Counted from the stretch's first letter, positions 1 to 8,805 are shown. The stretch: DNA of 40,751 nucleotides from an uncultured Erysipelotrichaceae bacterium (GCA_949296305.1 CASFOT010000095.1:1-40751), one strand, 5' to 3'. The notes: generated by a model not told the origin, from the letters alone. Program-made: numbers and translations.

Positions 1-16
1 AAATAAGAGGTGATAC

Positions 17-763
17 ATGATGGAAATCAACTCCTTGCAAAATGCACAAGTCAAAAAATGGACGAAATTAAAACAAAAAAAATACCGGGATGAATATGGC
101 TTATTTTTAATCGAAGGCGAACATCTGATCGAAGAAGCCGCAAAAGCTGGACTGATCGAACGGATCCTTTGTCCAAAAGATCGTGTGCATGCTTTTCAAA
201 CTTACCCTTGCACCTATGTGACTCAGGCCATCCTCGACAAGATCACAGACAGCGTGTCTGGAAATGATATCGCAGCTGTTTGCCGTTTCCCAGCATCAAG
301 ACCGATCGAAGCCAAACGGTGGGTCTTATTAGACCGCGTACAAGATCCAGGAAATGTAGGAACGATCATCCGCACGGCATACGCATTTGGTTATGATGCC
401 GTCTTATTATCCAAAGGATGCGCAGATCCTTACAGCGATAAAGTCATCCGTTCGACGCAAGGTGCACTCTTTCATTTACAAGTAGAAACGGGTTCTTTAG
501 CAAAAAAGATCCAGGAGCTGCAGCAACAGCAGATTCCAGTCTATGCCACTGCTTTGCATCATGACAGCACCCCTCTTTCTGATCTGCCTAAAACCGATCG
601 ATTTGCTATGATATTCGGCAATGAAGGACAAGGCGTCAGCGAAGAATTGATTCAGATGAGCACGGCAACTGTATTTATCGAAATGGAACGATTTGAGTCT
701 TTAAATGTTTCTATCGCAGCCGGAATCGCGCTCTATCAGATGAACAGGAAAGAAAATAGATGA
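17..763 (+). CDS. SpoU/TrmH-family rRNA 2'-O-methyltransferase
   Basis: This is a SPOUT-class RNA methyltransferase that likely transfers a methyl group from S-adenosylmethionine to a ribose 2'-OH in rRNA (RlmB/TsnR-like). The three SpoU motifs are visible: LDRVQDPGNVGTIIRTA near residue 105, MIFGNEGQGVS near 200, and LNVSIAAGIALYQ at the C-terminus. The N-terminal ~95 residues form the usual substrate-binding domain (NAQVKKWTKLKQKKYR). At 248 residues it is of normal length. A GAGGTG ribosome site precedes two consecutive ATGs (17 and 20), and either could be used. It is followed by its own terminator. The exact rRNA position modified cannot be told from sequence. Confidence 0.9.
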   Translation: MMEINSLQNAQVKKWTKLKQKKYRDEYGLFLIEGEHLIEEAAKAGLIERILCPKDRVHAFQTYPCTYVTQAILDKITDSVSGNDIAAVCRFPASRPIEAKRWVLLDRVQDPGNVGTIIRTAYAFGYDAVLLSKGCADPYSDKVIRSTQGALFHLQVETGSLAKKIQELQQQQIPVYATALHHDSTPLSDLPKTDRFAMIFGNEGQGVSEELIQMSTATVFIEMERFESLNVSIAAGIALYQMNRKENR

Positions 764-766
764 TCA

Positions 767-802
767 ACGTACGGCGTGCATGCATTCTGCCATACGTTTC
801 TT
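767..802 (+). terminator. Terminator after the rRNA methylase
   Basis: Arms ACGTACGGC (767-775) and GCCATACGT (789-797) pair with one G-U, with a 13-nt loop followed by TTCTT. The T-tract is short, so strength is uncertain. Confidence 0.55.
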
Positions 803-820
803 ACAAAATGGACAGAATGA

Positions 821-848
821 TTGACTTTTTAACAGAACATGCTACATT
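821..848 (+). promoter_or_regulatory. Promoter of the ABC exporter operon
   Basis: TTGACT (821-826) and TACATT (843-848) are separated by 16 bp. They lie between the preceding terminator and the ribosome site AAAGGAG just before position 906. Confidence 0.5.
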
Positions 849-905
849 GATGTTAGATAGAGGAAACTTTACGTCTGATATCAACGTAAAACTAAAAGGA
901 GATCA

Positions 906-1634
906 ATGATTATGATTGAAATCAAACATGTAACAAAAACATTTGGCACAAAAAAAGCAGTGGATGATCTGGACTTGGTTATTCCTACCGGTGAGATCAT
1001 CGGCTTTATCGGCCCCAACGGGGCAGGCAAGACTACGACGATCAAAATGATGACCGGTGTTTTGAACCCAGATAAAGGCGATATTTTGATCAATGGGAAA
1101 AGCATTCAAAAAGATCCGTTAGAAGCAAAACAGCAATTCGGGCTCGTTCCTGACAGTCCCGACATGTTCCTGCGGTTAAAAGGAATTGAATATCTGAATT
1201 TCATGGGTGATATTTATGAAGTTGACACAGCCATTCGTCAACAGCGGATCGAGTCGTTAGCCGAAGCATTTGAGATGAAAGATGCTTTAAATGATAAGAT
1301 CTTATCTTATTCTCATGGTATGCGGCAAAAGATCATTATCATGGGTGTTTTGTTAAATGAACCAGAAGTATGGATCTTGGATGAGCCGATGACTGGTTTG
1401 GATCCGCAGTCCAGCTTCCGTTTGAAACAGATGATGAAAGAACATGCTGCTAAAGGAAAGACGGTCTTCTTCTCCACACATGTCTTAGAAGTTGCGGAGA
1501 AACTATGCGATAAGATTGCGATCATCGCCCATGGCAAGATGATCTATTTTGGCACATTAGAAGAACTGCGTGCACAGCACGGAGAAAACCAAAGCCTGGA
1601 AGAGCTGTTCCTTGAGGTAACTGAAAATGAATAA
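906..1634 (+). CDS. ABC exporter ATP-binding subunit
   Basis: This is an ATPase that would power the membrane protein encoded immediately downstream. It shows Walker A GPNGAGKTTT near residue 38, a variant signature SYSHGMRQK near 137, Walker B VWILDEPMTGLDP, and the switch histidine in STHVLE. The length (242 residues) fits a single-domain drug/peptide-type ABC ATPase (EcsA or CcmA-like). The ribosome site AAAGGAG serves either ATG 906 or ATG 912; 912 has the more usual spacing. The 3' end overlaps the next gene by 8 bp, indicating translational coupling. The substrate is unknown. Confidence 0.93.
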   Translation: MIMIEIKHVTKTFGTKKAVDDLDLVIPTGEIIGFIGPNGAGKTTTIKMMTGVLNPDKGDILINGKSIQKDPLEAKQQFGLVPDSPDMFLRLKGIEYLNFMGDIYEVDTAIRQQRIESLAEAFEMKDALNDKILSYSHGMRQKIIIMGVLLNEPEVWILDEPMTGLDPQSSFRLKQMMKEHAAKGKTVFFSTHVLEVAEKLCDKIAIIAHGKMIYFGTLEELRAQHGENQSLEELFLEVTENE

Positions 1635-3270
1635 ATTTTGGTCATTAGTACGGGTTCAGTTTAAATGCGGTGCGATCGCAGCAACCGATGGCACGACCAA
1701 ACAGTGGAAGAAAATCTTGCTTTATTTATTCTTGTTGATCTGTATGCTGCCTACCTTAGGCATGATTGCTGTCGGATTCTATTATGGTTTTGACATGATG
1801 CGCATGTTGGATCAAGCAGGTTATTTGATGAATATCGGTTTTTTGATCACCTCTTTTATCATCTTCCTGTTTTCCATCTTTGCGATTCCTAGCATCTATT
1901 ATTTCAGCAAAGATATCGATCATTTGTTGGTATTGCCGATCAAGCCGGAATGGATCCTTACGTCCAAACTGATGGTCTGCATTTTCTATGAGTATTTATT
2001 TGCTGCAGCAGTATTGATTCCGATGTATGGTTCCTATGTGATGCAGATCGGCTTCTCGTTCTTTTCTTTGATTGCATTTGTCGTGATCTTTTTGACCTTG
2101 CCGATCTATCCGTTGGTGCTCAGCAGCATCTTAACGATGATCGTCATGCGCTTTGTCCCATTTTTCAATAACCGTGACCGCTTCAATCAGATCGGAGGGA
2201 TCATCGTCGTTGCTGCAGCCTTAGCTCTATCTTTCTGGATGCAGACATTGAAAACAGGAGACTTCGATGTGATCCTCCAAGCATTGATCGACGGCAACAA
2301 TTCATTGATGCAGATCGGAACGGTCTTATTCCCGTTTGTCCCTGCAGCAGCGATTGCTTGCTTTAACGGTGATTTCTTGCAGCTGCTTCTCTATGCAGGC
2401 ATCATCGTTCTCAGCTTCGCCGTCTTTCTCATTTGTGGAAAATTCTTATATTTCAAAGGTGCGATCGGCAGCAGCGAGACCTCACATTCCCGCCGCAGAT
2501 TTGATAAAAAACAGCTGCACAGCAGCATGCATCGGTCTGTGTTCCGTACCTACCTCAGCAAAGAATTCAAATTATTGTTCCGTACGCCAGTCTTCTTTAC
2601 CAACTGCGTATTAACCGCCATACTGATGCCTCTTGTCTTGAGCATTGCTGTTTTCACCTCCTTGGAAGGCATTAACCTAAAAGCAATGATCACACCGCAA
2701 ATGATTGCCCATCTTCCTAATGTATGGGCCCTTGCATTAGTCATCGGCTTTTTGATCGGTTTATTTATGGGCGGTATCAATATGATCAGTGCCACGGCCA
2801 TTTCAAGAGAAGGAACAAATGCCTATTTCATGAAATACATTCCGGTACCCATGATGACCCAAGTAACAGCAAAACTTGCTTGCGGCACGCTGATTTCACT
2901 GATCAGCGCATGGCTGATGCTGATTCCATTCCATCTGTTGTTAAGCTATCCGATCTATCTGGATCTGCTGATCATCGCAGGTTCTACTTTAAGCACGATC
3001 CTCATCAATGTATTCGCCATCATCGTTGACATGCTGCGGCCAAAACTGGTCTGGGAACAGGAAACAGCGGCCGTTAAGCAAAACTTAAATGGCGTCATCA
3101 GCATGATGTTTTCCATTCTCTTAGCCGTCGTATTTGGTACACTGTTGTATAAAGCATGGGAATATGCCGCAATCATGGCAGTCATCTTGCTCATTGCACA
3201 AGTCGGCATCCTCATCGCATTATACTTTGAATTGAAGACCGCCTGCAGAAGGCTGATTGAAAAAATCTAG
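1627..3270 (+). CDS. ABC exporter membrane subunit
   Basis: A 547-residue polytopic membrane protein with roughly twelve hydrophobic segments, for example starting at residues ~30, 70, 110 and 150 and again over the last 120 residues. A basic cytoplasmic stretch (SHSRRRFDKKQ, around 290) splits the two halves. The architecture resembles EcsB/YthQ-type exporter subunits paired with a single ATPase. It overlaps the ATPase gene by 8 bp and is followed 8 nt later by the next gene, so the three form one operon. No substrate can be assigned. Confidence 0.85.
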   Translation: MNKFWSLVRVQFKCGAIAATDGTTKQWKKILLYLFLLICMLPTLGMIAVGFYYGFDMMRMLDQAGYLMNIGFLITSFIIFLFSIFAIPSIYYFSKDIDHLLVLPIKPEWILTSKLMVCIFYEYLFAAAVLIPMYGSYVMQIGFSFFSLIAFVVIFLTLPIYPLVLSSILTMIVMRFVPFFNNRDRFNQIGGIIVVAAALALSFWMQTLKTGDFDVILQALIDGNNSLMQIGTVLFPFVPAAAIACFNGDFLQLLLYAGIIVLSFAVFLICGKFLYFKGAIGSSETSHSRRRFDKKQLHSSMHRSVFRTYLSKEFKLLFRTPVFFTNCVLTAILMPLVLSIAVFTSLEGINLKAMITPQMIAHLPNVWALALVIGFLIGLFMGGINMISATAISREGTNAYFMKYIPVPMMTQVTAKLACGTLISLISAWLMLIPFHLLLSYPIYLDLLIIAGSTLSTILINVFAIIVDMLRPKLVWEQETAAVKQNLNGVISMMFSILLAVVFGTLLYKAWEYAAIMAVILLIAQVGILIALYFELKTACRRLIEKI

Positions 3271-3278
3271 GTGATGCT

Positions 3279-3821
3279 ATGATCTTGATATATCTAGGCA
3301 GACAAAAAGACCAACAGCCGGCATTTGAACAAGTCATGAAGAAACTTTCGCTGACTTGCCGTTTTCTAGATGACCAGGAGACCGCTTCGACGCTCCATGC
3401 GCTCTTTACCCAAACAGACAGCAAACAGCCGCCGCATCCTCTTGACCATCCTTTGATGGTCATGAAAGATCTGCGTGACGACCAATTTCAAGTTTTGATG
3501 GAAAATTTGAGAGCGGCCGGCTTGGAAATGAAGCGAAAAGCCATGTGGACAAAACATAATCAGGAATGGTCATTTGTTGAGCTGGCCGAAGAAATAGAAG
3601 AAGAACATCAATATTTTGCAGATCTGGAAAGGTTATATGCATTTTTTGAAGAAAGCAATCATCTAGATCCATCGGCATACACGAAAGAAAGCTGGCATGC
3701 ATATGCCTTTGAATTAACTCAAATCTATCAGCAGATCCAAAATCAGCAGCCTTCTGCTGAGACACTAAAGCAAATGCTTCAGCAAGCAAAAAAAGCAAAA
3801 CAACAATTACAAAAACAATAA
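3279..3821 (+). CDS. DUF3783-like protein
   Basis: A 180-residue soluble protein of unknown function. The central part (MVMKDLRDDQFQ, then AAGLEMKRKAMWTKHNQ and a glutamate-rich EL-EE-EH segment) resembles DUF3783, which has a conserved lysine-alanine-x-x-threonine core. The C-terminal 50 residues are rich in Q and K and probably form a coiled coil. A ribosome site (AGGTGATGCT) begins at the stop of the ABC membrane subunit, so the gene is the third member of that operon. The family assignment is from memory of the motif. Confidence 0.7.
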   Translation: MILIYLGRQKDQQPAFEQVMKKLSLTCRFLDDQETASTLHALFTQTDSKQPPHPLDHPLMVMKDLRDDQFQVLMENLRAAGLEMKRKAMWTKHNQEWSFVELAEEIEEEHQYFADLERLYAFFEESNHLDPSAYTKESWHAYAFELTQIYQQIQNQQPSAETLKQMLQQAKKAKQQLQKQ

Positions 3822-3823
3822 TA

Positions 3824-3916
3824 AAAACGTTGATGAAAGAGGGTACATCTGAACCCCATAAAGTTAGACAGAAAGTTTAGCGATTAGAGGTCGATACAAT
3901 CTTTTATCAACGTTTT
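3824..3916. terminator. Long-loop terminator between convergent genes
   Basis: The arms AAAACGTTGATGAAAGA (3824-3840) and TCTTTTATCAACGTTTT (3900-3916) pair over 17 bp with one G-U. They are followed by T-rich sequence on the plus strand, and the opposite strand is also T-rich. The loop is 59 nt, far longer than in a normal terminator, and holds an IS-end-like segment. It sits between two converging genes and could serve both. Confidence 0.7.
3841..3899. mobile_element. Possible remnant of an IS3-family element end
   Basis: The loop of the terminator contains TGAACCCCATAAAGTTAGAC, which resembles the terminal inverted repeat of IS3/IS150-group elements (typically CCCCxxAAAGTTxGACA). About 50 nt of presumed element sequence follows. 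No transposase, second end or clear target duplication is visible, so this would be a solo end left after deletion. Confidence 0.45.
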
Positions 3917-3919
3917 ATT

Positions 3920-4444
3920 TTATCTTTTTTCGTGCAGCAGCTGATATTGCTTCAGGGTCGTCAAATAATTCGTTGCACTTCTTTTTTTATTAGGAACCAG
4001 CACTTGGTATTTGATGCCATCACTCGTTTCTTCCAACGGTTCTCCTTCCTGCATCGCCCGCAAGAACAAATCTTTCCCTTTGATCTTTAACAAGCTTTGA
4101 AACAAGCCATAACGAAGCGATGCTTCATATCCATTCACTTTTTCAGAAAGTTCATTTACGAGCTGCTGCAGCTGTGCTTTCAATAATCGTTTATCCAGAT
4201 TAGACTTAAACAGCATATAGATTTTGCCGCCCGCTTTGATCTGTGTCGCTTGTGCAACGATTTGCTGACCTTCGATCGCATGATAAGCATCCTGAATTAA
4301 CTGCGCCAAATACCCTTTGCGCAGCGCAGGATCATCAGCTAAAAATGCCTCATCAATCTGTATTTCGATCGACAGTGTTTCAACGATTTTCCCATGTTTA
4401 AATACACCCATCAGCTGATGTACATAAATAACCGGATACTTCAT
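3920..4444 (-). CDS. Hypothetical protein, 174 residues
   Basis: I do not recognise this family. The protein is soluble, has no signal peptide or membrane segment, and alternates short strands with amphipathic helices (AYHAIEGQQIVAQ; LLKAQLQQLVNELSEKV). The C-terminus is basic (NKKRSATNYLTTLKQ). A clear ribosome site (GAGGAATAAA) precedes the ATG. It lies 14 nt after the next upstream small gene on the same strand, so the two are probably co-transcribed. Base composition matches its neighbours. Confidence 0.75.
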   Translation of the reverse strand: MKYPVIYVHQLMGVFKHGKIVETLSIEIQIDEAFLADDPALRKGYLAQLIQDAYHAIEGQQIVAQATQIKAGGKIYMLFKSNLDKRLLKAQLQQLVNELSEKVNGYEASLRYGLFQSLLKIKGKDLFLRAMQEGEPLEETSDGIKYQVLVPNKKRSATNYLTTLKQYQLLHEKR

Positions 4445-4458
4445 TTTATTCCTCTTTT

Positions 4459-4725
4459 CTATTTGTGCTGCCAGCGATAGTACTCTTCATCTTTTTCTTT
4501 TGAGATTTCGACCGGCGTCTGTTTTTCATATAAATAAAATGTTTCTTGTGCAAACATATCAATAAACTGTTCAAACGACAAGACATAATGCAACTGTGCC
4601 CCTTGTATGTGCACACGATCATTTCGGATGCCGCAATAAATCTGCTTATTATGATTGCGGTAAAAGACGATAGCGCCTTCTTTTAAATACCGACATGCCT
4701 GTTCAAAGCTTTCGTTTTCTTCCAT
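4459..4725 (-). CDS. Hypothetical small protein, 88 residues
   Basis: A small acidic protein of unknown function (begins MEENESFEQACRYL, ends EEYYRWQHK). The ATG at 4725 is chosen because AAGGGGATCAT lies directly upstream; an upstream in-frame ATG at 4785 has no ribosome site. The sequence has a compact alpha/beta look with several tyrosines and no transmembrane segment. It appears to form a two-gene unit with the 174-residue protein downstream. Confidence 0.7.
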   Translation of the reverse strand: MEENESFEQACRYLKEGAIVFYRNHNKQIYCGIRNDRVHIQGAQLHYVLSFEQFIDMFAQETFYLYEKQTPVEISKEKDEEYYRWQHK

Positions 4726-4890
4726 ATGATCCCCTTTTCTATCTAATGATACCATTGATCCTGTGAATTGAACAGCAAGAATCATCTGAATTCCAGTTAA
4801 TATTACCTGGGAAATATCATTACGTTCTCTTAACCTTACTTATCAGCCATCATTCTCGTCGATGGCACGATCCAAAGATAATCAAATAAG

Positions 4891-4926
4891 GCATCCTTGA
4901 AGTTGCAATTAGCTCATTCAAGATGC
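4891..4926 (-). terminator. Possible terminator after the flavoprotein gene
   Basis: On the minus strand GCATCTTGAA pairs with TTCAAGGATGC with one bulged base, followed by CTTATTTG. The T-tract is poor, so this may only be a stem-loop. Confidence 0.35.
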
Positions 4927-4939
4927 AACACCATCACTT

Positions 4940-5563
4940 TTACAGCGACCGGACAAAATTGGTTGCAATTTTCTTTTCTTTCTCAGGCAGTCCATATTTT
5001 TCTTTACCTAAAGCGATGCTGCGCATCAAAAAGACCATATTTCGAGCTAATGTGCGCATCGTCTGCAAACCCTCTTCATCGTGGAGGGCTTCCCCAATTG
5101 CTCTTCCATGCACGCTGTTCCAATATTGGCTGGAAGCGATCGGCATGCCGCTGATCGTAAAGTACTTATTCAATTCATCAAATGTTGACGATAAACCGCC
5201 TCTTCTTGCTACGCAGACTGCTGCACCAACCTTCATGCATTTATCAAAACGCGTGCTGTAAAACAAGCGGTCTAACAATGCAATCAAAGATGCATTTGCA
5301 GATGCATAATACACAGGACTGGCAACGATTAAAGCGTCACATTGTTCAAACAACAAAGCACACGCATTTACCAGATCATCAAAAACACACGTTCCTTTTT
5401 CATGACATTTACCGCAGGCAATGCATCCTCGTACTGCCTGAGTGCCGATCAATATAGTTTTCGTTTCAATGCCTTCGGCCTTAAAGACTTTTTCCATTTC
5501 ATTCAGCGCGATCGACGTATTCCCTCCTTCACGAGGACTTCCATTGATCATCAATACGTTCAT
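4940..5563 (-). CDS. Iron-sulfur flavoprotein (NADPH-dependent FMN reductase fold)
   Basis: A flavodoxin-like protein that likely binds FMN and a [4Fe-4S] cluster and carries electrons or reduces quinone-like or xenobiotic compounds. The N-terminus has the FMN phosphate-binding loop NGSPREGGNTS (residues 7-17). Cysteines at 47, 50, 53 and 59 (C-x2-C-x2-C-x5-C) match the iron-sulfur flavoprotein group. SPVYYASANASL near 102 is the second flavin contact. The 207-residue length is normal. A ribosome site (AGAGGAGAAAATAAA) precedes the ATG. It is separated from the amylase by a terminator, so it is probably expressed alone or by read-through. Confidence 0.88.
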   Translation of the reverse strand: MNVLMINGSPREGGNTSIALNEMEKVFKAEGIETKTILIGTQAVRGCIACGKCHEKGTCVFDDLVNACALLFEQCDALIVASPVYYASANASLIALLDRLFYSTRFDKCMKVGAAVCVARRGGLSSTFDELNKYFTISGMPIASSQYWNSVHGRAIGEALHDEEGLQTMRTLARNMVFLMRSIALGKEKYGLPEKEKKIATNFVRSL

Positions 5564-5584
5564 TTTATTTTCTCCTCTCTATGT

Positions 5585-5609
5585 GAAAAGGAGCAGATCA
5601 ATTGCTCCT
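5585..5609 (-). terminator. Terminator after the GH13 amylase gene
   Basis: On the minus strand AGGAGC (5609-5604) pairs with GCTCCT (5594-5589) across a 9-nt loop, followed by TTTTC. It lies just after the amylase stop and before the flavoprotein ribosome site. Confidence 0.7.
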
Positions 5610-5615
5610 ATTTTC

Positions 5616-6923
5616 TCATCCAATGACTTCTACGACCATAGAAGTCAACGGTTCCATCGTTAATTCATCTAACGCGATCTCTTTTTTATTGATCAGATCA
5701 TATCCTTTTGTCACACCATTTGGTGCATGGAAACAATAAGGCAGATCTTCTGCATTGATGATCGTCCAGATTCGTTTCCCTTCATAACTTCGTTCAAATG
5801 CACACTGCAGGTTCGTGATCATCACATCATGAAAATCGCCTTGCTGCAATGCAGCCTGTTCTCGATGGATCAGCGCCAATTGAGCGATCCATTCGCTTAA
5901 TACGTTAAACCATGGCTGATCGAAACAAACACGCAGATTGAGATCGCCGTCTTCTTTTCTGCCGGTTGCGTTCCATTCGCTGCCATAATAAATGCATGGA
6001 ATGCCCGGCATCGTAAACAGCATTGTATAGATCAACGGCAGATGACGGCTGTCCTGCAGGATGCTGGCAATACGCGATACATCGTGATTATCCACAAAGT
6101 TAAACAAATGCTTCCCTTTATACAATGTCCATTGTTCCGGACCAAACTGGCGTTTCAATGAATGCATGATCTCAAACATGTTATTTGAATTAAAACTGGA
6201 ATACAGTCCTTTATAACATTCATAGTTTGTTGCGCTGTCCAACATCTCAGGGTTTACCCAACGGTTGTAATCACCATGCAGCAATTCCCCCAGCAAAAAG
6301 AAATCCTCTTTTAACCCTTTGCAATGCGCATGCAGCAATTTTAAGAATGAAGCAGGCAGACAATACGCTACATCTAAACGTAAACCATCAATATCAAATT
6401 GATCGACCCATTCTTTGATGCAATCAAACAAATAAGATACGACAGCCGGATTTTCCAAATTCAGCTTCACAAGATCATAATGTCCTTCCCAGCCTTCATA
6501 CCAGAAGCCGTCATGATCATTTGAATCGCGGGAGAAATCTAAATAAAACCAATCACAATAAGCAGAAGCTTGCCTATTTTGCTTTACATCTTCAAATGCC
6601 CAGAAACCGCGGCCAACATGATTGAATACACCATCCAATACGACACGGATGTCATTTTCATGCAGCGTTTGGCATAACTGTGCAAAATCTTCGTTCGTTC
6701 CCAAACGACAATCGATACGACGATAATCTCTCGTATTATATCCATGTGTGTCACTTTCAAATACAGGAGAGAAATAGATTGCATTGACATGTAATTTCTT
6801 TATATGCTCGATCCACTCTTCGATCTTCTGTAATCGATGGCACAATACACCGTCATTTTCAAACGGTGCACCACAAAATCCTAAAGGATAAATCTGATAA
6901 AAAACACTCTCTTCAGCCCACAT
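5616..6923 (-). CDS. GH13 alpha-amylase-family glycosidase
   Basis: An intracellular alpha-glucan hydrolase (no signal peptide) of the cyclomaltodextrinase/maltogenic type. All GH13 motifs are present: region I DGVFNH (97-102), region II GLRLD with nucleophile Asp184, region III LLGELLHGD with acid/base Glu213, and region IV VDNHD with Asp281. The 435-residue length covers the TIM barrel and a short C-terminal domain; the N-terminal CBM34 module of classical neopullulanases is missing. The ribosome site AAGGAGGATCAGC is strong. A partial CcpA-like site lies in the leader, consistent with catabolite control. The exact substrate (maltodextrin, cyclodextrin, pullulan) cannot be told. Confidence 0.92.
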   Translation of the reverse strand: MWAEESVFYQIYPLGFCGAPFENDGVLCHRLQKIEEWIEHIKKLHVNAIYFSPVFESDTHGYNTRDYRRIDCRLGTNEDFAQLCQTLHENDIRVVLDGVFNHVGRGFWAFEDVKQNRQASAYCDWFYLDFSRDSNDHDGFWYEGWEGHYDLVKLNLENPAVVSYLFDCIKEWVDQFDIDGLRLDVAYCLPASFLKLLHAHCKGLKEDFFLLGELLHGDYNRWVNPEMLDSATNYECYKGLYSSFNSNNMFEIMHSLKRQFGPEQWTLYKGKHLFNFVDNHDVSRIASILQDSRHLPLIYTMLFTMPGIPCIYYGSEWNATGRKEDGDLNLRVCFDQPWFNVLSEWIAQLALIHREQAALQQGDFHDVMITNLQCAFERSYEGKRIWTIINAEDLPYCFHAPNGVTKGYDLINKKEIALDELTMEPLTSMVVEVIG

Positions 6924-6952
6924 TGCTGATCCTCCTTATCATCTATTTATTA

Positions 6953-6968
6953 TGAACATACGCTTACA
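6953..6968 (-). promoter_or_regulatory. Partial cre-like (CcpA) site upstream of the amylase
   Basis: On the minus strand TGTAAGCGTATGTTCA matches the left half of the cre consensus (TGWAARCG) fully but the right half poorly. It sits about 30 nt before the amylase start, downstream of a TAAAAT box. Confidence 0.3.
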
Positions 6969-7037
6969 TCGTTATGTTTATTTTACCAAATTTCACATAC
7001 AAAAAAAAGAATTGACTTCTGTTATAAACTATAAAGC

Positions 7038-7097
7038 AAAAAAAGGAATTTCTTTCGAAATTCCATAAAATGAAAAGCTGTCTTTCGACAGCTTTTC
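7038..7097 (-). terminator. Tandem terminators ending the PTS operon
   Basis: Two perfect hairpins follow the IID stop on the minus strand. GAAAAGCTGTC / GACAGCTTTTC (7097-7072, 11 bp) has a 4-nt loop, and GGAATTTC / GAAATTCC (7064-7045, 8 bp) is followed by seven T. Both loops read GAAA on the minus strand, a stable GNRA-type tetraloop. Confidence 0.88.
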
Positions 7098-7130
7098 GGA
7101 TAGTCGGGTTGAGAGAGTATAATCCAACTA

Positions 7131-8018
7131 TTACACGCGGATTTCCCAAGGCATTGGTAATGCTGGTGTATATCCACCACTCTGATACCAAATACCGAAT
7201 GCACAACCAATGATACCGATTACCAACAGTAACAGGATCAGTTTAACTGGTGTGAAGTTCTTCTTGATGATCAGGAAGTAGCACATCAAAGTTAACAACA
7301 ATGGTAACAAGCAAGGCAAGATGCTATCTAAGTAGTTCTGGATTACCAGTGGATCACCCTGTCCGTTAGGGATAGAGATTGCCAGCTGAGTTCCACCACC
7401 GTAGTTAGCGATCAAAGCACCGATAATGAATACACCTAATACAGAAGCAGCATGTGTGATTTCTTTTGCATGAGCAGTCATCATAGCCACTGCTTTTGTA
7501 CCCATGTTGTAAGACCAATACATCAAACCATAACGCAGTGCCATTTCAACACCGAATGCGATTACAAAGTACAGAATTGGACCGATCCAGCTGCCGTCGA
7601 TTGCCATCTGAGCAGTCATACCAGCAACGATTGGGATCAATGTCATCCAGAACAATGCATCACCGATACCACCTAATGGAGCGGCAACAGAGATACGTAC
7701 AGAACGGATTGTCTGAATATCCATTTTCTGTTGTTCCATTGATAATACCATACCCATAACAAATGTAACAGCGAATGGGTGAGTATTTAAGAAGTCCAAG
7801 TTATGAGTCATTGAAGCAGCTAAGTCTTCTTTGTTTGTATGAATTTTCTGAAGACCTGGCAGCATAGCCCACAACCAACCAGCTGACTGCATACGCTCAT
7901 AGTTGAAGCAAGCCTGCAGCTGGCAAGAACGCCAAACCATCTTGTTTAAAGTTTTGTTATCCAGTCTAGGAGCAGGAGTTAAGTCCTTGTATTGCAACAT
8001 TTCATTACTAGATGCCAT
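7131..8018 (-). CDS. PTS mannose-family IID component
   Basis: A membrane subunit of a mannose/fructose/sorbose-family phosphotransferase permease. With IIC it forms the sugar channel. The 295-residue length and the MVWRSCQLQACFNYERMQ start followed by GWLWAMLP and the GGIGDALFW segment are typical of IID. Several hydrophobic helices lie in the C-terminal half. The ATG at 8018 is chosen because GGAGGTATGAGTG precedes it. It overlaps the end of the IIC gene by 11 bp. Subunit architecture matches AgaE-type (galactosamine/GalNAc) as well as ManZ-type systems; the agaS gene further along favours the former. Confidence 0.93.
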   Translation of the reverse strand: MASSNEMLQYKDLTPAPRLDNKTLNKMVWRSCQLQACFNYERMQSAGWLWAMLPGLQKIHTNKEDLAASMTHNLDFLNTHPFAVTFVMGMVLSMEQQKMDIQTIRSVRISVAAPLGGIGDALFWMTLIPIVAGMTAQMAIDGSWIGPILYFVIAFGVEMALRYGLMYWSYNMGTKAVAMMTAHAKEITHAASVLGVFIIGALIANYGGGTQLAISIPNGQGDPLVIQNYLDSILPCLLPLLLTLMCYFLIIKKNFTPVKLILLLLVIGIIGCAFGIWYQSGGYTPALPMPWEIRV

Positions 8019-8805
8019 CACTCATACCTCCTTCTGCATTTTTAGAAATTGAGTTGATTCTGAAGTCCAACAGTGCGATAGCGATACCGATGAATGCAAC
8101 CAGAATCAAAGCAGCAGATGCTGTAGCAGCAACGTTTCCAAACAGCAGAGCCATTGCGAAACCAGCTAACAGCCATCCCCACATGTCAGCAGCCATCATG
8201 ATCTTCATCAGGATAGAGAAACCGACGAAACGCATCATTCCACCAGCAGCACCAAGACCTGCCATGAACCATGTAGCGCTTTCTTTGAAGCTTTCCAGTG
8301 CAGGAGCAACTGTTACACCACCAACGTATGCAACGATAGCGATTACTGCAAACAATGCACCTAAACCAGTCATGTGGATTGCCAAGCAAGCAGAAACACC
8401 TTTTGGATTAGCTTCTTCAGCAGCTTTGTCAGCTTTTGCCATCAAAGCAGAAGTAGCAGTAAAGATCAAAGTAACGATATACTGTCCAAAAGTAGCAAAG
8501 ATCATACATGCACCTAATGCAGTGTTGATATCCATGTCTGCTTTAACAGCAAAGATCATGGCAACGATTCCACCAAGTACAGCGTTCGGAGGCTGAGCTC
8601 CACCGATTGGCATATTACCAACCATCATCAGCTCGTAAGTACCGCCGATAGCAAGACCAGTTGTTGGGTCGCCTAAGATCACACCAATAATTGGACAAGC
8701 GATCATAGGACGATAAATCAACTCAGTCAGTGAGAATTGGTCGATAGCGAAGATGAAAGTAACAACTGCTAACAACACAATTTCGATAACACTAATATCT
8801 CCCAT
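8008..8805 (-). CDS. PTS mannose-family IIC component
   Basis: The sugar-translocating membrane subunit, 265 residues with about seven or eight hydrophobic helices. Recognisable segments are DPTTGLAIGGTYELMMVGNMPIGG (given in parts: GLAIGGTYEL, GNMPIGGAQPPN), which match the IIC family. The ribosome site GAAAGGAGAACATT precedes the ATG. It sits second in the IIB-IIC-IID operon, with an unusual 96-nt gap after IIB and an 11-bp overlap with IID. Sugar specificity cannot be read from the sequence. Confidence 0.93.
   Translation of the reverse strand: MGDISVIEIVLLAVVTFIFAIDQFSLTELIYRPMIACPIIGVILGDPTTGLAIGGTYELMMVGNMPIGGAQPPNAVLGGIVAMIFAVKADMDINTALGACMIFATFGQYIVTLIFTATSALMAKADKAAEEANPKGVSACLAIHMTGLGALFAVIAIVAYVGGVTVAPALESFKESATWFMAGLGAAGGMMRFVGFSILMKIMMAADMWGWLLAGFAMALLFGNVAATASAALILVAFIGIAIALLDFRINSISKNAEGGMSDGI

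Noticed and set aside
8012-8596. 194-codon plus-strand ORF
   Set aside because: Shadow of the IIC gene; low-complexity A/I/P/K composition caused by the opposite strand.
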